From the NCBI GenBank assembly GCA_041653015.1, contig JBAZGG010000001.1, forward strand, positions 1-64,000: a stretch of DNA of 64,000 nt, written 5' to 3'. Numbering within the stretch: the first letter of the stretch is position 1; every line of letters starts with the position of its first letter. Made by a program: the position numbers and the translations under genes. Source of the DNA: JBAZGG01 sp041653015. Its GTDB lineage: Bacteria; Bacillota_I; Bacilli_A; RFN20; CAG-826. Below, piece after piece: positions 26,906 through 35,335 of this stretch. A model generated the notes under the pieces. It saw only the letters and a list, made by a program, of their open reading frames with translations, did not search any database and was not told the origin of the DNA.

Positions 26906-28027
26906 TCAATACGTGCGCAACGGTGTAACGAGTTGAATCACACTGTCATCTTTGTCGTTCCGGATAACAAACGGCTTCATTTCGCCTATAAATGCTAAAG
27001 TGACGTCCTCGCTTTTAATCGCACGAATCGCAGAGATGACATAATTACAGTTAAAACTTATTTCGAGGCGCTCTCCGGAATACTGGAACGTTCCGATATT
27101 TTCGCTTGCGGATCCCGTTTGTGAAGATTTCGCAGAAACCTCGATTGCATCTTCTGTCATAGTGAGTTTAATAACATTTTCTTTTTCCCCAGAAATCAAC
27201 GCCACTCGCTCCATGGCACTAACGAGTTCCTGCGCGTTGGCTTCGAGAAAGTAACTGAAGTTCTTTGGGACGATGTTTTTTGTGTTTGGGTATTCGCCAT
27301 TAATCAGCGTTGCAGAGACGGTAGTGCTCCCAAAAATAAACATGATCTTCTTTTCGCTGATCGACACATGCGCGCTTTTTTCATTTTCAAATAATCTCGT
27401 GATATCAACAATAGTTTTTGCCGATATGTTAGCAGCGATTGAGTCATTGATATCGATAGGCAGTTGTTTCTTGGCCATTCTTGCCGAGTCTGTTGCTGTT
27501 GCGGATAAAAATCCTTCTGCTATTTCGAGATTCAGCGCTTTGAGAATCGGTCTTTGGTCTTTGGTGGATGCAGCAAATGCTGTCTGATCGACAATCGCTG
27601 AGAGCATTGAACAATCGATATCAAATTGTGTCCCTTCAACATCTAGATTTATTTCAGGGTATTCTTCAGCGCGTATGGAATTCAGTTGAAAACTCGATTT
27701 TCCATCATCGATTTTAATAATTGTGTCATCGACCACTTCAAGAGTTATTTCTTTGCCTTCTACGCATCTTGCAATATCTGTAATAATTTTACTGCCGACA
27801 AGAGTTTCTCCTTTTGATGCGTTGCGAATGATGTCTTCATTTCCAATTTTGTATGGAATAATTGATTGAATGGTCATTTCTCCGTTGCTACCCACCACTA
27901 CCAAACCTCGGTTATCGAGCGTGAGTTTCAGATTCATTAAAAGTGGGACGGGTGTCTTAGAGACGATCGCTTTAGAAGCGACGCCTAATCCTTTTACGAA
28001 ATGTTCTCTGCTGATCGTAAATCTCAT
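26906..28027 (-). CDS. dnaN: DNA polymerase III beta subunit (sliding clamp)
   Basis: Forms the ring clamp that tethers the replicative polymerase. The product (373 residues, normal) begins MRFTISREHFVKGLGVASKAI and ends VIQLVTPLRTY, matching the family ends; the clamp's three repeated folds are continuous. The ribosome binding site is AAGGAG. It is 163 bases downstream of dnaA, an intergenic region containing one near-perfect DnaA box. Confidence 0.98.
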   Translation of the reverse strand: MRFTISREHFVKGLGVASKAIVSKTPVPLLMNLKLTLDNRGLVVVGSNGEMTIQSIIPYKIGNEDIIRNASKGETLVGSKIITDIARCVEGKEITLEVVDDTIIKIDDGKSSFQLNSIRAEEYPEINLDVEGTQFDIDCSMLSAIVDQTAFAASTKDQRPILKALNLEIAEGFLSATATDSARMAKKQLPIDINDSIAANISAKTIVDITRLFENEKSAHVSISEKKIMFIFGSTTVSATLINGEYPNTKNIVPKNFSYFLEANAQELVSAMERVALISGEKENVIKLTMTEDAIEVSAKSSQTGSASENIGTFQYSGERLEISFNCNYVISAIRAIKSEDVTLAFIGEMKPFVIRNDKDDSVIQLVTPLRTY

Positions 28028-28098
28028 TTTGCTTCTCCTTGAAAGATATTTATTTATGTTTTGACTTAAAGAAAATTAATAATAATTGTGGTGTAATT

Positions 28099-28107
28099 GG
28101 TGGATAA
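28099..28107. promoter_or_regulatory. DnaA box in the dnaA-dnaN gap
   Basis: GGTGGATAA, the reverse of TTATCCACC, differs from the consensus TTATCCACA at one end base. Firmicutes often carry part of the origin between dnaA and dnaN. Confidence 0.6.
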
Positions 28108-28190
28108 CTCTAATTTGTTGAATGGTTTGCCTTTAATAATTGTATCACAAATTGTTAGCGTATTAAACAACCTTTATTAAAAATAAATAA

Positions 28191-29546
28191 TTAACATTTT
28201 AGTCTTTTCTTTAACTCGCTGATGGCGGATTGAAGAGCTGTGTCGGTTTTCAACGCTTTTTCCACCTTTTCTACACCATTTATAACAGTCGAATGATCTT
28301 TGCCTCCGAATGTTTGACCGATTTTTGCGTACGAGACATCGAGCATCGACCTGATGAGGTACATCGCTATGTGCCGTGGCAGCGTGACTTGACTTGGGCG
28401 AGCTCTTCCGGTTAATTGATATGGCGATAAATTATAATAATCGGCGACAACGCTGATTATTTTTGATTCGCTCAATTTTGTTTTTGCCTCTTTTACATCG
28501 ATTTCGTTTTGCACAGCCTCCATCGCCGTGTCCAAGTCGATGTGCTGAACCTGCTTTATGTTTGTTGTGTAAAATATCAATCTGTTTAAAGCCCCTTCTA
28601 AATCTCTTACGTTGCGAGAAAATTTCTCTGAGAAGAAACTCAATACAGCTTCATCAAAAAACGACAAAGGAAGCCCCAAAGATTCAATTTTCAGCTTTAG
28701 AATTTCTATACATGTAGCATAATCTGGTGATTTGATGTTTACAGAGAGACCGGCGTTGAATCTAGAGATGAGTCGCGCTTCGAGATCCTGTAATTCATTT
28801 GGATGTTTATCGCTTGTAATAACAACTTGTTTTCCGGCGTTTATCATCCCAGAGAAAATTGTAAAAAACATGTCGGATGTTCCGTGTTTTCCGCTTAGGT
28901 ATTGAATATCGTCAATCAATAAAACATCCACTCCTTTGAAGAACGCTCTTAAATCCTCACCCTCTTGTTCGCCACGAACATATTTTACATATTCATCAAA
29001 AAATTCTTGAGCAGGAAGATAAAGAGCTGATTTGCTCGGTGCATTTTCCTTAATATAATTACCGATTGAATGGAGAAGATGTGTTTTGCCTAATCCAGAC
29101 TGTGAATACAAAAATAAAGGGTTATACATTTTTCCTAAGTTAGATGCTATGACAAGAGCGGCTTGATAAGCTTCGCGATTAGAAGGGCCGACAACAAAGT
29201 TGTCAAAAGTGAGTTTTGAATTGATGTATAAATCAGCAAAAAACTTTGGCTTCTCTGATATATCTTTAATCGCTGTTTTTACATCAGCGGCTTGAACAAA
29301 TTTCACTCTATAATCAGATTCAGTACACTCTCGGACTGCGCCGGCGATAAGGTCAATATACTTTTTGCCCAATAAATCTACAGCGAGTCCAGAATTAACA
29401 ACAACAACCATGATGTTGCCATCAATGCTGTGGAGATAGGATTCGCTTAAAAAGGACTCGAAAACGCGTTGATCGTCAAATCTTTCTTTAATCTTGTCGA
29501 GTATGCGTTCCCACAGTTTAGCAATTTCAACAACTTGATTGGCCAT
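28191..29546 (-). CDS. dnaA: Chromosomal replication initiator DnaA
   Basis: Binds DnaA boxes at oriC and opens the duplex. The 451 residues show the DnaB/DNA-interaction domain I, Walker A SGLGKTH near 150-156, Walker B LLIDDIQYL, sensor segments, and the domain IV helix-turn-helix ending GGKDHSTVINGVEKVEKAL. The ribosome binding site is GAGGGTAC. A TATAAA box is about 25 bases upstream. It marks the left side of the origin. Confidence 0.98.
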   Translation of the reverse strand: MANQVVEIAKLWERILDKIKERFDDQRVFESFLSESYLHSIDGNIMVVVVNSGLAVDLLGKKYIDLIAGAVRECTESDYRVKFVQAADVKTAIKDISEKPKFFADLYINSKLTFDNFVVGPSNREAYQAALVIASNLGKMYNPLFLYSQSGLGKTHLLHSIGNYIKENAPSKSALYLPAQEFFDEYVKYVRGEQEGEDLRAFFKGVDVLLIDDIQYLSGKHGTSDMFFTIFSGMINAGKQVVITSDKHPNELQDLEARLISRFNAGLSVNIKSPDYATCIEILKLKIESLGLPLSFFDEAVLSFFSEKFSRNVRDLEGALNRLIFYTTNIKQVQHIDLDTAMEAVQNEIDVKEAKTKLSESKIISVVADYYNLSPYQLTGRARPSQVTLPRHIAMYLIRSMLDVSYAKIGQTFGGKDHSTVINGVEKVEKALKTDTALQSAISELKKRLKC

Positions 29547-29691
29547 AAAAGTACCCTCATTTTATAAAAAAATAATAACATATCCACCACTGTGTTTCAT
29601 CAAAATGTCGCTCTAAAAAAAGTTTTCCACCGTTCAGGATGAGAAAACGCTTGGAAAAACCTGTTTTTACAGGAAATCCACGACTTTGTAT

Positions 29692-29711
29692 TGTGGATAA
29701 TTTGTGGATAA
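29692..29711 (-). promoter_or_regulatory. Two exact DnaA boxes
   Basis: TGTGGATAA twice, starts 11 bases apart, one helical turn; this is TTATCCACA on the minus strand. The spacing favours side-by-side DnaA binding. Confidence 0.9.
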
Positions 29712-29968
29712 GTGATTTGACTCCACTGGTGTACAATCTTGTTAATTGTTTGGCACATTATTGAAAGTTTTCAACTGCAATAAAGACAAGTGTTTGTCGG
29801 TATTAATCCATGATAATAACAACAAATATTTGATAATTCACAGCGATGTAGATTTCTTATTTTCGACATCTTTATTGTCAATTTTTATCGCTTTGTCATA
29901 ATTGATTTGTGAACAACTTGATTTTTGTATTGCGCGTGCTTGTTATGTGTGCTCGCTATTAATAACAA

Positions 29969-29997
29969 TTGATTTTATGTAGAATAAATAATATAAT
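29969..29997 (+). promoter_or_regulatory. Promoter of rpmH-rnpA-yidC operon
   Basis: TTGATT, a 17-base spacer and a perfect TATAAT, 33 bases upstream of rpmH, overlapping the AT-rich end of oriC. Confidence 0.75.
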
Positions 29998-30030
29998 CTT
30001 TTCGCATATACAAATATAGGAGTATAAGTT

Positions 30031-30165
30031 ATGAAAAGAACATATCAACCAAGCAACAAACATCGCAAAGCAACACATGGTTTTAGATCAAGAATGTCAA
30101 CGGCTAACGGTCGTAAAGTGATTGCTTCACGTCGTGCCAAAGGCAGAGATACACTTTCTGTTTAA
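30031..30165 (+). CDS. rpmH: 50S ribosomal protein L34
   Basis: A 44-residue basic ribosomal protein reading MKRTYQPSNKHRKATHGFRS and ending KGRDTLSV, the standard L34 sequence. The ribosome binding site AGGAG is seven bases upstream. Just right of oriC and 12 bases before rnpA, as in nearly all Bacillota. Confidence 0.98.
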   Translation: MKRTYQPSNKHRKATHGFRSRMSTANGRKVIASRRAKGRDTLSV

Positions 30166-30177
30166 TTGGATTTTTTG

Positions 30178-30513
30178 ATGAAAGTTGAGAACAGAATTAA
30201 GAAGCAAAAGGATTTCGAAAACATTTTGAATTTCGGAAAAAAAATCAGATGCGATCAATTCTCGTTGTCATTCAAAAGAAATGAGTTGGGTTACACCCGT
30301 ATTGGTGTATCTATTCCGACAAAAACAGGCAACGCGGTTGTCAGAAATAGAATCAAGAGACAGATTAAAGCTATGATCGCCTCTTCTCTAGTGCTAGATT
30401 CTCCGCTCGATATGGTAATTATTACAAGAAAAGATTATTCGATTGGTAACTTTCAAAGCAATGAGCAAGTTCTACGCGAACTCTTAAAAAAAACAGGAGC
30501 CAACATTAAGTGA
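30178..30513 (+). CDS. rnpA: Ribonuclease P protein component
   Basis: Protein subunit of RNase P, which matures the 5' ends of tRNAs. The family signature RNRIKRQIK is at about residues 56-64, and FKRNELGYTRIGVSIPTKTGNAV precedes it. The ATG at 30178 (MKVENRIKK) fits the family; a TTG in frame at 30166 is the alternative. No strong ribosome binding site is present. Length 111 is normal. The stop overlaps the yidC GTG start. Confidence 0.95.
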   Translation: MKVENRIKKQKDFENILNFGKKIRCDQFSLSFKRNELGYTRIGVSIPTKTGNAVVRNRIKRQIKAMIASSLVLDSPLDMVIITRKDYSIGNFQSNEQVLRELLKKTGANIK

Positions 30514-32054
30514 AAAAAAATATAAAGATGACATTAGGAATCGCCACCCTTGGTTTAGCAACCATTTTAATAAGCGGTTGTACGTCTTCTTTTTGTTCAG
30601 AACTAGACAAAGCAAGGATGATGTATCCATACGAACAAGGTGCCACTCGCTACTGCGATAACTCGAGTGAAGTTTTTGTTGACCCAAAGGATTCCTCCAT
30701 CACTCTTACACCTGTTTCAGTCGGTGATGGTTTTGATAATCTATACAAAACTGTATCGCTGCACTATTCCAGTAAATTGACGTGGATTGTAGAAGATCAG
30801 GCTGTTGGAAGCAGTTATGATGTTCCATCAATCGCATATTGGGAGCAAATTGATTTGCATGTTTTAAATGCTGCCTTAAATAAATATAATGAACCACTAC
30901 CAGAGAGTGGAAAAAAAGCAAAAGTTGATGTCACGGCCGAATTTGCCTCCAACACACTTTTGAAACATTATGGATATTTGAAATTTTTCGGTGCGTATAA
31001 CACTTCGTCAGTATGGGAAAACTGGAATAATTGGACAATTGAGTTGAAACAAACTCTCGGTTTGGAAAATGTCCCCAACAATGATTTTCAGAATCTATAC
31101 ATATCCAAAATGAACGCCTCTATCTCATCTGCGAGAGCGTGCATCGCTACGCAAGAAGGAGATTATGGTGCGTATGGTGATAACGATATTGACAAGACAT
31201 CGGTTTATATTCAATCAAAAGATTGGTCATATGCTTGGTCAAAAGGTTTTATCGAAGGATTGTTGGTCTACCCTGTATCTTATCTCGTTGATTCATTCGC
31301 TATCGGTCTTGGGTTTTCTGGCACAAACACATCTGCATTGCCACAAATCTGGGCAATTATTCTCGTCACGTTAATCGTTAGAGGATTTTTGATGATCGTT
31401 TCTTTTAAGTCAACACTCGGTCAGCAAAAAATGACTCTATTACAGCCAGAGTTGGCAAAAATTCAACAAAAATACCCTAATTCAAACACTAATAGTGCCG
31501 AGAAACAACGTCTCGCTCAAGAGCAAATGGCGCTTTATAAGAAAAACAAGATTAACCCGCTTTCATCAATTTTTATACTGATTGTCCAATTTCCAATATT
31601 TATTGCGGTTTGGGGCGCGATGACAGGCTCGGCGGTTTTGTCATCGGGATCTCTTCTCGGATTGCGCTTAAGCGATAGTATAGGAACGATTTTGATTGAA
31701 TACATCGCCAAAGGAGGATTTACAGCCAATGTTGGAGGTTGGTGGACCGCCGTCGTTCTCTTTATTCTCATGGCTGGATTCCAGTTCTTATCCATGAAGT
31801 TACCAAATTTTATTCAAAAATTTAAGAGCAAGAATGTGACAAAAACAAGCAAAAATCCTGCTCAAGATAAGCAAGCGAAAACAATGAAATGGATGAGCAA
31901 CATAATGTTGGTGTTCGTTATTATCATGGGCTTTTCGCTACCTTCCGCGATGGGCGTGTATTGGTTGATAGGTGCTATTGTCTCTATTATCCAGACAATT
32001 GTTGTTCAATTTGTAATGTCGTACACGATGAAAAAGAAAAAACACAGTAAATAA
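30510..32054 (+). CDS. yidC: YidC/Oxa1 membrane protein insertase with extra external domain
   Basis: Inserts proteins into the cytoplasmic membrane. A signal peptide ends in the lipobox ISGC (Cys24), as in Gram-positive YidC lipoproteins. Unlike SpoIIIJ (about 260 residues), a domain of about 220 residues (25-245) precedes the core, rich in Trp, Tyr and Asn, with three further Cys. The insertase core begins near 250; the conserved Arg is Arg291 in LIVRGFLMIVSF, and the other helices are INPLSSIFILIVQFPIFIA, GGWWTAVVLFILM and the final pair with SLPSAMGVYWLIGAI. The start is GTG with AGGAG upstream, overlapping the rnpA stop. Confidence 0.95.
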   Translation: MKKNIKMTLGIATLGLATILISGCTSSFCSELDKARMMYPYEQGATRYCDNSSEVFVDPKDSSITLTPVSVGDGFDNLYKTVSLHYSSKLTWIVEDQAVGSSYDVPSIAYWEQIDLHVLNAALNKYNEPLPESGKKAKVDVTAEFASNTLLKHYGYLKFFGAYNTSSVWENWNNWTIELKQTLGLENVPNNDFQNLYISKMNASISSARACIATQEGDYGAYGDNDIDKTSVYIQSKDWSYAWSKGFIEGLLVYPVSYLVDSFAIGLGFSGTNTSALPQIWAIILVTLIVRGFLMIVSFKSTLGQQKMTLLQPELAKIQQKYPNSNTNSAEKQRLAQEQMALYKKNKINPLSSIFILIVQFPIFIAVWGAMTGSAVLSSGSLLGLRLSDSIGTILIEYIAKGGFTANVGGWWTAVVLFILMAGFQFLSMKLPNFIQKFKSKNVTKTSKNPAQDKQAKTMKWMSNIMLVFVIIMGFSLPSAMGVYWLIGAIVSIIQTIVVQFVMSYTMKKKKHSK

Positions 32055-32070
32055 TTTAAGGAGTATAACT

Positions 32071-32670
32071 ATGAAAACCTACACAGCAAAGAATCTTGAG
32101 GAAGCTATTAAAGAGGCGTGTCAAGAACTAAACATTGAAGAAAAGGATCTCTTGTTCGAAATTCAAGACGAAAAAAAAGGTCTTTTCAGCAAGAAAGCCG
32201 TCATTAACGTCTACGAAATTGCTGATGTTATTGATTTTGCTAAAGAATATGTCATCACTTCTGTTACCGCTCTCGGACTAACTGTCGAAGCGACAGCATC
32301 ATATCAGGATGAAATTATTCATATTACGATCAACAGCGATCACAATCCAATTCTCATTGGAAAAAACGGCAGAACGCTTCAATCTCTCAATGAATTAGTT
32401 AAACTCGCAGTCAATGCTAGATTTAAAAGAAGATTCAGAATCTTGCTCGACGTCAATGATTATAAAAATGTTAAATATTCGCGAATTATTAGAAATGCTC
32501 GGATTGTCGCTAAGCAAGTTCAAAAATCAAAAGTTGATGTAAAACTTGACCCGATGACTCCGGATGAGCGACGAATAGTCCACAATGCATTATCAGAGTT
32601 TTCCCACATCAAAACCGAATCTGAAGGCGATGGTCAGAATCGTGCGATAGTGATTAAATATATTGAGTAA
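32071..32670 (+). CDS. khpB: RNA-binding protein KhpB (Jag)
   Basis: A 199-residue RNA chaperone linked to cell elongation. Domains: Jag_N (1-50, with KKGLFSKKAVINVYE), KH (about 80-130, ILIGKNGRTLQSLNELV) and R3H (about 135-199, MTPDERRIVHNAL). It follows yidC by 16 bases with a GGAG site. This is the conserved rnpA-yidC-jag-mnmE order. Confidence 0.95.
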   Translation: MKTYTAKNLEEAIKEACQELNIEEKDLLFEIQDEKKGLFSKKAVINVYEIADVIDFAKEYVITSVTALGLTVEATASYQDEIIHITINSDHNPILIGKNGRTLQSLNELVKLAVNARFKRRFRILLDVNDYKNVKYSRIIRNARIVAKQVQKSKVDVKLDPMTPDERRIVHNALSEFSHIKTESEGDGQNRAIVIKYIE

Positions 32671-32678
32671 AATAGACA

Positions 32679-32700
32679 GGGGCATTCATGCCCCTTTTAT
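32679..32700 (+). terminator. Terminator between khpB and mnmE
   Basis: GGGGCA-TTCA-TGCCCC followed by TTTTAT. It ends six bases before the mnmE start codon, so it may attenuate rather than fully end the operon. Confidence 0.75.
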
Positions 32701-32706
32701 AAAAAA

Positions 32707-34026
32707 ATGAAAGACACAATTGTTGCCCTAGCTACCGCACCGATGAAGAGTGCGCTCGCTATTGTCAGAGTCTCTGGCGATAGAGCTTTAACTATTGTTT
32801 CGAAGATTTTTTCCAAAGATATTTCTCAAATAGAAACATCAAAAGTCTTTGTCGGAAGAATTGATGACGATGGGAGCATTATTGATGAAGTTGTTATCGT
32901 TGCTTACAAAGAGCCGCATTCATTCACTGGTGAAAATGCTGTAGAAATAATATGCCATGGCTCTTTGCTAATTGCGAATTCTATTGTTGAATTGTTGATA
33001 AAGCATGGCGCGCGTCTCGCTATCAATGGCGAATATTCATCACGGGCTTTTATGAATGGAAAAATTGATTTGATACAGGCTGAAGCTATCAATGATGTCA
33101 TAAATGCCTCAACTCGCGAATCCGAGCTTATTTCAATGAAGGCTCTTAAAGGTGAAGCAACGAGTTTATTAAATCCAATCGAAAGAGAATTAGCTGAATT
33201 ATTAGCTCATATCGAAGCCAACATTGACTATCCTGAAGAAACCGACATCGAAGTAGCTACAAAAAAAGAAATAGTCGCAATTTGCAAAGATATTATATGC
33301 AAAATTAGTCTCCTCATAAAATCGGGAAAACAAGGCAGAATCATTAAAGAAGGCATCAACCTCGTCATTGTGGGTAGACCAAACGTTGGTAAATCATCCA
33401 TTTTGAATGCACTTTTGAATCAAGATAAAGCAATAGTGACCAGCATTCCAGGAACGACAAGAGATTTGATTGAAGGTGAATTTTCTTACAAAGGGATCAT
33501 CTATCATGTTGTTGACACTGCTGGATTGCATGAATCAGATGATGAAATCGAAAAAATTGGGATGAATAAGGCCACGAAAAAAGCCCAAGAAGCTGATATT
33601 ATTATCGTGGTCCTTAATGAAGATGATACCGTCGATAATTTTAACGATGTCATTAAAAACAAGAAGACAATCGTTGTTTATAATAAATCAGATCTAATCA
33701 AAAACAAGAATCCAGATCGAATCTACATTTCCGCTTTATTCAAAGACATCAATCCGCTTCTCAACGAGATAAACAAATGCGTTGGAATTTCGGAAGATGT
33801 TTTTAACAACGCAAGCCTGAATAATGCCCGGCAAATCGGTTTACTCGAAGAAGCTCGCTTGAATTTGGACGAGGCGCTGCGCGATGCAGAAAACGATGCG
33901 ACAGTAGACATTTTATTCGTCAACATAATGGCAGCACATGAGAATATCAGCGCAATTTTACATGGTGAAGGAACCATCATAGATTTGGAAAAAGAGATAT
34001 TTTCCAAATTTTGTGTTGGAAAATAA
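32707..34026 (+). CDS. mnmE: tRNA modification GTPase MnmE
   Basis: With MnmG, modifies the wobble uridine of several tRNAs. Features: N-terminal tetrahydrofolate-binding domain, a helical domain, an inserted G domain (G1 GRPNVGKS at 223-230, then DTAG and NKSD) and the C-terminal FCVGK matching the CxGK catalytic motif. It has 439 residues. The start codon lies six bases past a terminator hairpin, with no ribosome binding site. mnmG is not next to it, unlike B. subtilis. Confidence 0.97.
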   Translation: MKDTIVALATAPMKSALAIVRVSGDRALTIVSKIFSKDISQIETSKVFVGRIDDDGSIIDEVVIVAYKEPHSFTGENAVEIICHGSLLIANSIVELLIKHGARLAINGEYSSRAFMNGKIDLIQAEAINDVINASTRESELISMKALKGEATSLLNPIERELAELLAHIEANIDYPEETDIEVATKKEIVAICKDIICKISLLIKSGKQGRIIKEGINLVIVGRPNVGKSSILNALLNQDKAIVTSIPGTTRDLIEGEFSYKGIIYHVVDTAGLHESDDEIEKIGMNKATKKAQEADIIIVVLNEDDTVDNFNDVIKNKKTIVVYNKSDLIKNKNPDRIYISALFKDINPLLNEINKCVGISEDVFNNASLNNARQIGLLEEARLNLDEALRDAENDATVDILFVNIMAAHENISAILHGEGTIIDLEKEIFSKFCVGK

Positions 34027-34799
34027 TGATTGATACCCATTGCCATCTAAACCATGACGATCTATATCCTAGAGCCGATTTTTATATTGAGGAAGCGAAA
34101 AAAGCTGGAGTAAATACTTTTTTGGTTGTGGGTTGGGATGTTAAGTCGTCAGAAAAAGCAGTTGATCTGGCCAATAGATTTGATTGTGTGTATGCCGCAG
34201 TGGGCATTCATCCTACAGATAGCCTAAAAGCAACGAGTTGCGATTATGATCGAATCGAATCTTTACTTCAGAATTCGAAAGTGATTGCAATTGGCGAAAT
34301 AGGCCTCGATTTTTATTGGAATAAAACAATAGAAGATCAAAAAAAGCAGACTGAAAATTTTTTACGACAAATCAATCTTGCAAATAAGCATAGAATGCCT
34401 ATTCTTGTTCACTCGAGAAATGCAGATCAAAATATGCTTGAAGTATTAAAAAGAAATAGACCTATTTGTGGAGGTATCATGCATTGCTATTCATCAAGCG
34501 CTGAAGCCGCCTCTGAATATATTAAACTCGGAATGTATATTTCGCTCGGTGGACCTGTCACTTTCAGCAATGCGAAAAAACCAAAAAGTGTTGCTTCTAC
34601 TGTGCCACTCTCAAAATTATTTGTTGAAACCGATTCGCCATACCTATCACCTGAACCGTTTCGTGGAAATATAAACTTTCCTGTGAATGTAATGCTGGTT
34701 GCAAAAGAAATTGCTAATTTACACAATGTTTCTATAGAAACAGTAGACGAGATAACGACTAAAAACTTTGAACAATTGTTCCACGTGAAAACAAAATGA
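34026..34799 (+). CDS. tatD: TatD-family metal-dependent hydrolase
   Basis: A TIM-barrel nuclease. Start MIDTHCHLNHDD has the metal-binding HxH; other ligands are in IGEIGLDFYW, PILVHSRNAD, GIMHCYSSS and ETDSPYLSPEP. It has 257 residues, normal. The stop/start overlap with mnmE (TAATG) shows coupling. The 3' end contains a parS-like site. Confidence 0.95.
   Translation: MIDTHCHLNHDDLYPRADFYIEEAKKAGVNTFLVVGWDVKSSEKAVDLANRFDCVYAAVGIHPTDSLKATSCDYDRIESLLQNSKVIAIGEIGLDFYWNKTIEDQKKQTENFLRQINLANKHRMPILVHSRNADQNMLEVLKRNRPICGGIMHCYSSSAEAASEYIKLGMYISLGGPVTFSNAKKPKSVASTVPLSKLFVETDSPYLSPEPFRGNINFPVNVMLVAKEIANLHNVSIETVDEITTKNFEQLFHVKTK
34777..34792. promoter_or_regulatory. parS-like centromere site 1
   Basis: TGTTCCACGTGAAAAC contains the CACGTG core and matches the ParB consensus TGTTNCACGTGAAACA except at the last two bases. 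It lies in the 3' end of tatD, about 5 kb from oriC. Confidence 0.6.
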
Positions 34800-35335
34800 A
34801 AACGATTATTAATGCAATACTAGTTGTTGAAGGTAAATCAGATGTAGCGTTCGTCAATTCGTTTTTGGATTGTGAAATCGTATCTACAAATGGAACGGCT
34901 ATTCCACGTGGAACAATTGAGTACTTGAAGAAAGCGTCTTGCTATCGAGAAATTATCGTTTTATCTGACCCTGATTACCCTGGGTTATCCATAAGAAAAA
35001 CTCTTGATGAACATATCTCGAATTTGCACCATGCATTCATTCGAAAAGAAGTGTCGATTAAAGGTGGCAAAGTTGGAGTTGCCGAATCAACAAAAGATGA
35101 GATATTAAATGCCATAAAACTAATTCCGATAACTCGTAGTGGCAAAAGCGGTTCCCTCTCAATGCATGATTTGTATAAACTTCGCCTCGTTGGATTTCCT
35201 GAATCAAAATTAAAGCGCAAAACTCTTTCTGAGCATTTTCATTTGGGCTATGTTAACGCCAAAACATTAGTAAAAAGAGCAAATCGATTCAACATATCAT
35301 ATAATGAAATTGAAGATTGTATAAATGGACACTAA
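34796..35335 (+). CDS. rnmV: Ribonuclease M5 (5S rRNA maturation)
   Basis: Cleaves precursor 5S rRNA. The TOPRIM domain is clear: LVVEGKSDVAFV and IIVLSDPDYPG, the Glu and DxD metal ligands. 179 residues. It overlaps tatD by four bases (ATGA) and rsmA by 11, the conserved tatD-rnmV-ksgA cluster of Bacillota. Confidence 0.96.
   Translation: MKTIINAILVVEGKSDVAFVNSFLDCEIVSTNGTAIPRGTIEYLKKASCYREIIVLSDPDYPGLSIRKTLDEHISNLHHAFIRKEVSIKGGKVGVAESTKDEILNAIKLIPITRSGKSGSLSMHDLYKLRLVGFPESKLKRKTLSEHFHLGYVNAKTLVKRANRFNISYNEIEDCINGH
34900..34915. promoter_or_regulatory. parS-like centromere site 2
   Basis: TATTCCACGTGGAACA is one base off the symmetric TGTTCCACGTGGAACA and has a palindromic centre TTCCACGTGGAA. 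It is inside rnmV, 123 bases from site 1. Confidence 0.65.

Larger units (their letters stand above)
29547..30030. other. Replication origin (oriC), 484-base intergenic region
   Basis: The gap between divergent dnaA and rpmH. It contains two exact DnaA boxes as direct repeats (29692-29700 and 29703-29711) and weaker matches near 29579 (ATATCCACC), 29622 (TTTTCCACC) and 29833 (TAATTCACA). An AT-rich stretch at about 29955-30000 and another near 29805-29850 are candidates for the unwinding element. Gene direction switches here on both sides. A CCTGTAAAAACAGG hairpin at 29660-29673 followed by five T on the minus strand could stop leftward transcripts before the dnaA promoter. No ORF is present. 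Confidence 0.9.
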
